The position numbers were made by a program, and so were the translations under genes. 64,000 nucleotides of DNA from Methylococcus geothermalis (GTDB lineage: Bacteria > Pseudomonadota > Gammaproteobacteria > Methylococcales > Methylococcaceae), in contig NZ_CP046565.1 of NCBI RefSeq assembly GCF_012769535.1, positions 2,370,501 through 2,434,500 of the forward strand, read 5' to 3'. Below the pieces are notes generated by a model. That model was not told the DNA's origin, did no database searches, and saw only the letters and a list, made by a program, of their open reading frames with translations. This document shows, piece after piece, positions 57,356-64,000 of this stretch; position 1 is the first letter of the stretch; each line of letters begins with the position of its first letter.

Positions 57356-58708
57356 ATGAATTTAGCCGAACTCGCAAAATGCCTTCCCGATGCAACGCTG
57401 ATCGGGAAGGCCGAAACCGGTTTCGACGGCGTATCGACCGATACCCGCACCATCCGGCCCGGCTCGCTGTTCTTCGCCTTGCGCGGAGATCGCTTCGATG
57501 CCCACGATTTCATCGCTGACGCGGTGAATCAGGGTGCCGCCGCACTGGTCGTGGAGCGTCCGGTCGATGCCGCCCTCCCCCAGCTTGTCGTTCCCGACAG
57601 CCGGCGGGCGCTGGGCTCGGCGGCGGCCGCCTGGCGTGCGCGGTTCGACGTCCCGCTGATCGCGGTCACCGGCAGCAACGGCAAAACCACGGTCACCCAG
57701 ATGATCGCCGGGATTCTGGCAGCCGAATTCGGCGAGGAACATCGTCTGGCAACGCGCGGCAACCTCAACAACGACATCGGCCTGCCGCTGATGCTGTTCG
57801 AGCTGAAAGCCGACCACCGGATCGCCGTGCTTGAACTGGGCATGAATCATCCCGGAGAAATCGCCTACCTCGCGGGCCTGGCCCGGCCCACCGTGGCCCT
57901 GGTGACCAATGCCCAGCGTGAACACCAGGAATTCCTGGCCAGCGTGGACGCCACGGCCCACGAAAACGGCGCGGTGATCTCGGCACTGCCGGCCGATGGA
58001 ACCGCCGTATTCCCGGCCGACGATGCCTGCGACGGCATCTGGCGGGAACTGGCCGGCGCACGCCGGGTGATGGACTTCGCGCGCAGCGGGGCGGCTGCGA
58101 TCACCGGAACATTCCGGACCGGAGCCGGCTGCACCGAAGTTTCGATCACGACGCCCGCCGGCGCTTTTCAGGTCAATCTCGCACTCGCCGGCGAACACAA
58201 CGTCCACAACGCGCTGGCCGCGACCGCGGCGGCACTGGCCGCCGCCATCCCTCCCTCGGCGGTGCGGGAAGGCCTCGAAGCCTTCCGGCCAGTTGCCGGC
58301 CGCGGCGTCCATCTGCGGACGCGAACCGGCGCGCGGCTGATCGACGATACCTACAACGCCAACCCCGATTCCGTCCGGGCAGCGATCGACGTGCTCGCCG
58401 GCTTCCCCCCGCCGCGGATTCTGGCCTTGGGCGACATGGGCGAAGTCGGCGCGCAGGGCCCGGCGTTCCACCGCGAAATCGGGCGCTATGCCCGCGAGCG
58501 CGACATCGACGCCCTGCTCGGCCTCGGCGACCTGTGCTACGAAGCGATCCGGACATTCGGCGAAAACGGCGGACGCCACTTTGGTTCGATGGACGAACTG
58601 ATCGACGCGCTGGCATCCGCCGACAGGCCAGACGCCACGCTGCTGGTCAAGGGTTCGCGCTTCATGAGGATGGAGCGCGCGGTCAAGGCGCTGGCGAAAC
58701 CCGAATGA
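57356..58708 (+). CDS. murF: UDP-N-acetylmuramoyl-tripeptide--D-alanyl-D-alanine ligase
   Basis: 450 residues from the ATG at 57356. It adds D-Ala-D-Ala to the UDP-MurNAc tripeptide. The ATP loop VTGSNGKTTVTQMI, GNLNNDIGLPL, ELGMNHPGEIAYLAGLARP, LAGEHNVHNALAATA and DDTYNANPDSVRAAIDVLAG are all Mur-ligase/MurF blocks. It is separated from the usual dcw cluster (mraY, murD) and overlaps the next gene by four bases. Confidence 0.96.
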   Translation: MNLAELAKCLPDATLIGKAETGFDGVSTDTRTIRPGSLFFALRGDRFDAHDFIADAVNQGAAALVVERPVDAALPQLVVPDSRRALGSAAAAWRARFDVPLIAVTGSNGKTTVTQMIAGILAAEFGEEHRLATRGNLNNDIGLPLMLFELKADHRIAVLELGMNHPGEIAYLAGLARPTVALVTNAQREHQEFLASVDATAHENGAVISALPADGTAVFPADDACDGIWRELAGARRVMDFARSGAAAITGTFRTGAGCTEVSITTPAGAFQVNLALAGEHNVHNALAATAAALAAAIPPSAVREGLEAFRPVAGRGVHLRTRTGARLIDDTYNANPDSVRAAIDVLAGFPPPRILALGDMGEVGAQGPAFHREIGRYARERDIDALLGLGDLCYEAIRTFGENGGRHFGSMDELIDALASADRPDATLLVKGSRFMRMERAVKALAKPE

Positions 58709-59688
58709 AGCCGTCCCGTTTCACGGTTCTCCTGGAGCTGCTTCTATGGCTGGGAGGCGTCCCCGCCTGCATGGCCGTGCCCATGGAAGGCATCTTCAAC
58801 GCCGACCGGGATTGCCCGGCCTACGTCTCGAAAAACAAGCAAACCAACCCGGATGGCGCCCACATCAATACCGGAAAAGCCTATCCGGTGATCGAAGCCA
58901 ACAAACCGGATGCGGCCGACTGGTACCGGCTCCGCCTGCCGATGGCCGATCCGCCCGAGCGCTGGGTGAGCCGGGACTGCGGGCGGGCGCAGGCAAGCGC
59001 GGGGCCAGAGCCGGTCGCGGGCCGCTGCGATCTTGCCGGGCAGGCGGACGCTTATGTCCTGGCCCTGAGCTGGCAGCCGGCTTTCTGCGAACTAAAGGCC
59101 GGCAAGCCGGAATGCCGTGACGCCGGCCCCGCGGCCTACGCCGCCCGCAACTTCAGTCTGCACGGACTTTGGCCGACCAAAGCGAGCTGCGGGCAGGACT
59201 ACGGGTTCTGCGGCGAAGTGAAGCAGCCCAAGCGCGAATTCTGTGACTATCCCCCCGTCGCACTCGACGCGGCCACCCAGGCCGTACTGGCCCAGGTCAT
59301 GCCCGGTACCGCTTCCTGTCTGGAGCGTCATGAATGGCATAAGCATGGCACCTGCCAAACCGCATGGTCGAGCGATGCCTATTTCGCCTTGGCTGCGGAC
59401 CTGACCCGACAGTTCAACGGCTCCGGCATCGCGGATTTTCTCGCGCCCCGCATCGGCCGGACGGTGCGGACGGAGGATTTTCTGGCTAGACTGGATACGG
59501 ACTTGGGTACGGGCGCGCGCGACCGGATTCGACTGAACTGCGAGCGCGGCATGCTGGTCGAGGTGCACCTGAACTTGCCGCCCAAGCTGGAGCCCGGCGC
59601 CAGGCTCGAATCTCTGCTGCGGCTTGCCGGAAGGAACAGCGGCTCGAACTGCGGAAGCAGCTTCCGGCTGGACCCGATGGGCCCCTAG
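58705..59688 (+). CDS. Secreted ribonuclease T2
   Basis: 327 residues from the ATG at 58705, overlapping the murF stop. A Sec signal (FTVLLELLLWLGGVPACMA) targets the periplasm. The T2 active site is complete: H153 in NFSLHGLWP and H209-E210-W-H-K213-H214-G in the second motif. Many Cys suggest disulfides. Residues 28-108 form an extra N-terminal domain (DRDCPAYVSKNKQTNPD, WYRLRLPM, WVSRDCG), seen in some proteobacterial T2 enzymes. Translational coupling to murF is odd, since RNase T2 scavenges nucleotides. Confidence 0.92.
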   Translation: MKPSRFTVLLELLLWLGGVPACMAVPMEGIFNADRDCPAYVSKNKQTNPDGAHINTGKAYPVIEANKPDAADWYRLRLPMADPPERWVSRDCGRAQASAGPEPVAGRCDLAGQADAYVLALSWQPAFCELKAGKPECRDAGPAAYAARNFSLHGLWPTKASCGQDYGFCGEVKQPKREFCDYPPVALDAATQAVLAQVMPGTASCLERHEWHKHGTCQTAWSSDAYFALAADLTRQFNGSGIADFLAPRIGRTVRTEDFLARLDTDLGTGARDRIRLNCERGMLVEVHLNLPPKLEPGARLESLLRLAGRNSGSNCGSSFRLDPMGP

Positions 59689-59719
59689 CTCGTCGTCTCA
59701 ATCGAAACAGAGGGCTGAC

Positions 59720-60094
59720 ATGATGCGCCTGATCGTCGCGCTGTTCGGAATGCTCATCGCCTCGTTCGGGGCTTTCGGCCTGATCAGACCGGCGGATTTC
59801 GTCGGCCTCGTCCGCCATTTCTGGGCTACGTCGCGGGGCGCGCATTACGCCGCAGCGCTGCGTCTGGCGCTCGGCCTCGCCCTGCTCCTGGCCGCGGCCG
59901 ACTCGGCCTATCCCAGAACCCTCACGGCGCTCGGCTATCTGTCCATCGCCGGTGCCGTAATCATCCTCCTCCTCGGCCACGTCCGCCTTGCGAAGATCAT
60001 CGAGTGGTGGGCGCAGCAACCGGAAACCGCCGTCCGGCTGTGGGGCTTCCTCGCGCTCGCCGTCGGAATTTTTCTCATTGCCGCAGTACGCTGA
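59720..60094 (+). CDS. Small four-helix membrane protein, unknown
   Basis: 124 residues with hydrophobic segments at about 3-22 (LIVALFGMLIASFGAFGLI), 44-60, 66-86 (TALGYLSIAGAVIILLLGH) and 104-122. Resembles small integral membrane proteins annotated as hypothetical in proteobacteria. The start at ATG 59720 (or 59723) is 31 bases after the RNase T2 stop. Confidence 0.65.
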   Translation: MMRLIVALFGMLIASFGAFGLIRPADFVGLVRHFWATSRGAHYAAALRLALGLALLLAAADSAYPRTLTALGYLSIAGAVIILLLGHVRLAKIIEWWAQQPETAVRLWGFLALAVGIFLIAAVR

Positions 60095-60190
60095 CGATGC
60101 CGATCGGGCTACCATGGCGGCCGTTCCGAGCGGAGCCCGAACTCGAGGCAGCGCCGGCAGCACACTTTCTTCACCTCAAGGAGTCCACGA

Positions 60191-60700
60191 ATGGCAGAAC
60201 TCATCTCGATCGTATATCCCGACGAATTCCGCGCCGCCGAAGTCATGGCCACGCTCAAGCGCCTGCAGCGCGGCTACCTGGTGGACCTCGAAGACGCCTG
60301 CGTCGTGGTGCGCGACAAGGAATCCGGCAAGATCAAGCTGCACCAGGCGGTCGATCTCACCACCATCGGCGCCACTTCCGGGGCGCTCTGGGGCGCGCTG
60401 ATCGGCCTCATTTTCCTCTCACCGCTGGCGGGCATGGCAGTCGGCGCCGCGGCGGGCGCGATCGGCGGCTCGTTAAGCGACTACGGCATCGATGACGGCT
60501 TCATCAAGAACATCAGCGAGAAGATGCGGCCCGGCACCTCCGCCATCTTCATGGCGCTGCGCAACATCACCCGGGACAAGGTCGAACCGGAACTGGCCCG
60601 GTTCGGCGGCGAGATTCTCTATACCAGCCTGCCGAAGGAAAGCGAGGAGGCGTTGCGGAAACTGCTCGCCGAGCACCGCTCGGCCAACCTGTCCGCCTAA
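60191..60700 (+). CDS. DUF1269 membrane protein
   Basis: 169 residues. The family pattern is clear: ELISIVYPDEFRAAEVMATL, DLEDACVVVRDKESGKIKLHQ, a Gly-rich hydrophobic pair GALWGALIGLIFLSPLAGMA and VGAAAGAIGGSLSDYGIDD, then FIKNISEKMRPGTSAIFM and a C-terminal helix. DUF1269 proteins are stress-linked in some bacteria, with function unproven. Preceded by CTCAAGGAG. Confidence 0.88.
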   Translation: MAELISIVYPDEFRAAEVMATLKRLQRGYLVDLEDACVVVRDKESGKIKLHQAVDLTTIGATSGALWGALIGLIFLSPLAGMAVGAAAGAIGGSLSDYGIDDGFIKNISEKMRPGTSAIFMALRNITRDKVEPELARFGGEILYTSLPKESEEALRKLLAEHRSANLSA

Positions 60701-60785
60701 CCCATGGGCGATGAAATGCCCGCATCCGCGAAGCAGCCCGTCGCCCCTGGCCGTTCCTTGAATATTCCACGATTTTCCGCCAACC

Positions 60786-61271
60786 GTGCTCAAGCAGCTC
60801 TTTTCGTCCGTCCTCGCCTTGCTCGTCCTGTTCGAAGAATGGCTGTGGGACCTCCTGACCGCTCTCGGTCAGTGGCTCTCCCGCATTCTGCATCTGGAAC
60901 GCTTCGATGCCTGGCTGTCGCAAGCTTCGCCCAAGCTTGCGCTGATGGCGTTCGTGATCCCCCTGCTCGTGGTCGCACCGCTAAACGTCGGTGCGGTCGT
61001 GCTGATGGTTCACGGCGCGATGACTGCCGGCATCCTGCTGGAGGTCGTCGCCAAGCTGCTTGGCACGCTGCTGGTCGCCCGGGTATTCAGGCTGACGCGG
61101 CCGGCTCTGATGTACTTCGCCTGGTTCGCCCGGCTTTATGAAGGGATCATGCGGATTTTGCGCTGGGCCCACGCCATGGTGCAGGAATCGCATTGGTACC
61201 GCGCGGCTCTCGCTTTCAAGGCATCCATCGACCGCTCCGTTCGCAATCGCCTGGATCGATGGCCGCACTGA
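60786..61271 (+). CDS. Membrane protein of unknown function
   Basis: 161 residues from a GTG at 60786. Amphipathic/hydrophobic N terminus (LKQLFSSVLALLVLFEEWLW), two membrane segments (LALMAFVIPLLVVAPLNVGAV, LMVHGAMTAGILLEVVAKLL), then a basic, aromatic C-terminal part. Not recognised. A ribosome-binding site is not obvious, so the start is uncertain. Confidence 0.6.
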   Translation: MLKQLFSSVLALLVLFEEWLWDLLTALGQWLSRILHLERFDAWLSQASPKLALMAFVIPLLVVAPLNVGAVVLMVHGAMTAGILLEVVAKLLGTLLVARVFRLTRPALMYFAWFARLYEGIMRILRWAHAMVQESHWYRAALAFKASIDRSVRNRLDRWPH

Positions 61272-61478
61272 GCGCAAAGATGCCGATAGTCTCGTTGCAA
61301 TGATTTCAAGCCCCTAAGACAGATCAGGAAATATTGCCGGGGGCGGGTTTCCGGCTAAACTGCACTTGCACCCCTTCGGCAAGCGGTTCATCGAACGAGG
61401 GCTGCCGCAAAACTTACCGGCCTTGCCCTAAGGCCCTGCTGGGTATTTTCCGGCTTCCGCCAATCGGAGGATTCAGCC

Positions 61479-62750
61479 ATGCTGAAAACCATCGACATTC
61501 TGTTAGGGATCACCGTGGTCATGCTCATCGCCAGCATGGCCGTCACCGTACTGACCCAGCTCATCACCGATTTGGCGAATACGCGGGGAAAACATCTGGC
61601 GCGCGGGCTGGGCGATCTCCTGCGGCAAATCGACCCCAGCCTCAGCAGCGAGATGGCCGAGCAGGTCTCCCGCGCCGTGCTGACCCACCCGATGATCAGC
61701 GATGTCGGGCAGCGGTTGGGAGCCACGATACACCGTGAGGAATTCACCAAGTTGCTGCTGGACATCGCCAGCGGCCAGACGCCGAGAAACGACAAGAACC
61801 GTTTGTCCGACCCGGCCAAACAGATTCTCGCCAAACTGATAGAAAATAACGGCATCCGAGACCCCGCCGCCACCCTGGAAAACGTCCGGGCCTATGCCTT
61901 GCAGCTCGAAATGAGCCGTCCGGAACTCGCCACCAACGTGCGCCACAACATGGCGCTGCTGCAGGAGGCCAACAGCCGGCTGGTGGCCAAGATCAACGCC
62001 TGGTTCGATCAGACCATAGACCGGGTTTCAGAACGCTTCACCGCCTCCACCCGGATGATCACGGTGGCTTGCTCGGTGGCAGTGGTTGCCGCGGTTCAGC
62101 TCGATACCATCGACATCATCAACCGGCTGTCCATCGACGAAGGACTGCGAAACGCCCTGGTCGAAAAGGCCTTCGCGCTGGATGAGCGGCCGAGGGATCC
62201 CGGCAGACCCGAGAGGTCAGGTGATACCTCCAAACCGAGGGTATCTGCCGGCTCCTCCGGCAACGCCAGCCCCGTCCCGAGTCCGTACGCCAAGGGATCG
62301 AACGGTACGCCGGCCAGTCCGGGCCGGACGGACGAAGCCAAAGGCAAACCCCCCGTCGTTTCGACGGCGCCGGCGAGCGCATCGATGCCGCAGCCCGCCG
62401 TGTCCGCCCCGGACCCCACGGGCAAGCCGGCCCCGGCCAGCGTCAGGACAGACCTGGAATATCTGCAGGACCTCGGCCTCATCAACGTGTTGGGTAGCAG
62501 TAAGAGCTGGTACGGACGCTGGCGCGAGGTCAATCCCATCGGCATGATCCTGTCGGTCTTCCTCCTCAGCCTCGGCGCGCCATTCTGGTATGCCGTGCTG
62601 CAGAACCTGCTCAAACTCCGGGGCATTCTGGCCGTCAAGGACGACGAGCAACGGCGCGAACGGCAGAATCCCCAACCCCCCGCTGACCTGACCGCCGGCG
62701 GTACGCAGGCCGCACCGCCCCTCGTCGGCGAGCGCGGCGTACTGGGATAG
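61479..62750 (+). CDS. Three-TM membrane protein with disordered linker, unknown
   Basis: 423 residues. TM helices at about 4-26 (IDILLGITVVMLIASMAVTV), 193-208 (MITVACSVAVVAAVQL) and 353-380 (PIGMILSVFLLSLGAPFWYA). Between the first two is a helical, probably cytoplasmic domain with long amphipathic helices; between the last two is a Pro/Ser/Gly-rich low-complexity stretch (about 230-325). The C-terminal tail is Pro/Ala-rich. It precedes the amidase gene by 11 bases, so the two are likely one transcript. I do not know the family. Confidence 0.65.
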   Translation: MLKTIDILLGITVVMLIASMAVTVLTQLITDLANTRGKHLARGLGDLLRQIDPSLSSEMAEQVSRAVLTHPMISDVGQRLGATIHREEFTKLLLDIASGQTPRNDKNRLSDPAKQILAKLIENNGIRDPAATLENVRAYALQLEMSRPELATNVRHNMALLQEANSRLVAKINAWFDQTIDRVSERFTASTRMITVACSVAVVAAVQLDTIDIINRLSIDEGLRNALVEKAFALDERPRDPGRPERSGDTSKPRVSAGSSGNASPVPSPYAKGSNGTPASPGRTDEAKGKPPVVSTAPASASMPQPAVSAPDPTGKPAPASVRTDLEYLQDLGLINVLGSSKSWYGRWREVNPIGMILSVFLLSLGAPFWYAVLQNLLKLRGILAVKDDEQRRERQNPQPPADLTAGGTQAAPPLVGERGVLG

Positions 62751-62761
62751 GAGACGGCGCC

Positions 62762-64000
62762 ATGCTGAAGCAATGGATCGGCTGTCCGTCGGACAACTTC
62801 ACCCAAGGCCGGCGCGGCCATAAGCCGGTGGCGGTCGTCATCCACGCCTACCCGAGCCTGGAAGCCGCCGAAACCCTGTTCGCCAACCCGAAATCCAGCG
62901 AGTCCTGCCACTATGTGGTGGGCGCTGCCGGTCAGGTCCAACAATACGTGGACGAAACGGACACGGCCTATCACGCCGGCCTGGTCGTCAACCCGAGATG
63001 GACACTGTACCGCCAGGGCATCAATCCCAATTTGATGACGGTGGGGGTCGCCGCGGCCATCCAGGCAGGCGCAGCCTGGCCCGATGAGCTGTATCGCGCG
63101 GTGGCGGAGCTGATAGGGGAGATCGCCGCCCATTGGGGCTTTCCGCCGGACCCGGACCACATCGTGCTGCACTCGGAGGTACGGGCTTCCCGAGACTGCA
63201 CCGGTCCCGGCTTCGACCGCGCCGAGCTGCTGACGAGAATCGCCTCCCAACCCGCTCCGCCTCCGCCGTCCCCGTTGACACAGCACTTCGTGCAGTTGGT
63301 CAGCGCCGCCCACCTGCGCGACGGTGCGCCCAATACCCGCGCCCGCATCCTTCGCACCCTGCCGAAAGGGACCGACGTGGCGATCGCGGGCTTCAGCGAC
63401 CGCGGCGAACGGATCGAGGGGAACGCCATCTGGTACGAGACGCCGGAAAACGCCTTCCTCTGGGCAGGAGCCACGGACAGGCCGCAGCCGCTGGCGCCTC
63501 CGCCGGTGACTCCCGAGCCGCCGGCCCCCCAACCGATGGCCGGCATCGAGTGCGGGATTCCCCGGATCGACGCCCTGTTCGGCGGGCAAAGCGGCGAGGC
63601 CATCGGCGCCCAGGAGCCGGCAAGCGATGCCGTCGGCGCCATCCAGGACCTGCTGTCGGGCCACGGCCATATCGGCCTGCCCAACCTCCTCGCCGCCAGC
63701 TACGGACGGTTCGGCAGCAAGACCGCAGCCGCTGTGCAAAGCTTTCAGGCCAAGCACGGACTCCCCGTTTCAGGCGAAGTGGATGAAGCGACCCTGCGGA
63801 CCCTGATAAAAACCCCCGCGAGCAAGCCCAGGATTTCCCAGGTCTATCTCTCCCTGGTCTTGGGAATGCCTTATCGCGGCCTGTACAAGATATTGTGCAT
63901 CGTCGCGCAGATGGAAGGCGTCGGCAAATTCGGCGCGCTCAATCTCAATACCGACGCCGCCGGACTGTCCTATGGCATCATCCAATGGGCGCAGCGCCCC
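62762..64000 (+). CDS. Multidomain peptidoglycan amidase without signal peptide (3' end outside window)
   Basis: 413 residues are visible, open to the window end. Residues 1-160 are an Amidase_2/PGRP-type zinc domain: H28 in VVIHAYP, H137 in IVLHSEVRASRDCTGPGF, C146 as third ligand. Residues about 174-238 look like an SH3-type domain, followed by a Pro-rich linker (240-258), a PG_binding_1 domain (about 285-350; FGSKTAAAVQSFQAKHGLPV) and the start of another domain (from about 357) with AQMEGVGKFGALNLN and AGLSYGIIQWAQRP, where E385 could be catalytic. The N terminus MLKQWIGCPSDNF has no export signal. It may be a phage- or toxin-like lytic enzyme exported by another route. Confidence 0.75.
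   Translation, partial: MLKQWIGCPSDNFTQGRRGHKPVAVVIHAYPSLEAAETLFANPKSSESCHYVVGAAGQVQQYVDETDTAYHAGLVVNPRWTLYRQGINPNLMTVGVAAAIQAGAAWPDELYRAVAELIGEIAAHWGFPPDPDHIVLHSEVRASRDCTGPGFDRAELLTRIASQPAPPPPSPLTQHFVQLVSAAHLRDGAPNTRARILRTLPKGTDVAIAGFSDRGERIEGNAIWYETPENAFLWAGATDRPQPLAPPPVTPEPPAPQPMAGIECGIPRIDALFGGQSGEAIGAQEPASDAVGAIQDLLSGHGHIGLPNLLAASYGRFGSKTAAAVQSFQAKHGLPVSGEVDEATLRTLIKTPASKPRISQVYLSLVLGMPYRGLYKILCIVAQMEGVGKFGALNLNTDAAGLSYGIIQWAQRP

Overview
This is a GC-rich stretch (by eye about 63-65% G+C) of a gammaproteobacterial chromosome. The gene content (rimP-nusA-infB-rbfA-truB-rpsO-pnp, epmB/efp/epmA, nnr-tsaE-amiC, a phosphoketolase-acetate kinase pair, fatty acid cis/trans isomerase, tandem Hsp70s with DUF2760) fits a Methylococcus-like type I/X methanotroph. 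That assignment is inferred from gene content and family resemblance, not from a search. No insertion sequence, integrase or tRNA was found.

Region 1 (1-8,400) is the 3' half of a type III-A CRISPR-Cas locus. It holds the end of csm4, a csm5 with a long C-terminal extension, csx16, a CARF-HEPN ribonuclease of the TM1812/Csx2 type, and an unusual four-gene adaptation block cas2-cas1-cas1'-cas2'. In that block the second Cas1 is short and lacks the recognisable catalytic histidine. A leader and an array of 22 repeats follow, decaying at the far end into degenerate repeats that flank a REP-like palindrome. Cas10, Csm2, Csm3 and any Cas6 would lie upstream of the window.

Region 2 (8,400-20,600) is metabolic and regulatory. 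It has a MASE1-GGDEF diguanylate cyclase with a PilZ-like partner, a convergent periplasmic cis/trans isomerase, then a GH94-like phosphorylase followed by phosphoketolase (xfp) and acetate kinase (ackA), and a DUF2058 protein.

Region 3 (20,600-38,600) is core housekeeping: 4.5S RNA, dnaX-ybaB-recR, a HIT hydrolase, a cytosolic 5'-nucleotidase, the EF-P lysylation set (epmB divergent from efp-epmA), lpxH, the rimP-to-pnp translation/RNA operon with a terminator-bearing leader, a BI-1/YccA membrane protein and a fungal-type cytosine deaminase-like enzyme.

Region 4 (38,600-48,400) carries two Hsp70-family ATPases with an upstream DUF2760 gene that is fused in frame to a secreted-protein N terminus. 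It also has a decayed glutathione S-transferase, a secreted phospholipase A2-like protein and queG.

Region 5 (48,400-64,000) starts with nnr-tsaE. These are separated from their usual partner amiC by about 5 kb holding a sigma-factor/DoxX deletion scar, a PII-like protein and an HME-RND metal efflux pair (no outer-membrane channel gene). Then come amiC, murF, a secreted RNase T2, several small membrane proteins, and at the window edge a three-TM membrane protein followed by a leaderless multidomain peptidoglycan amidase (truncated by the window end).

The least expected system is the duplicated, asymmetric Cas1/Cas2 block. The signal-peptide/DUF2760 fusion, the PLA2-like protein and the terminal membrane protein/amidase pair are the next most worth attention.
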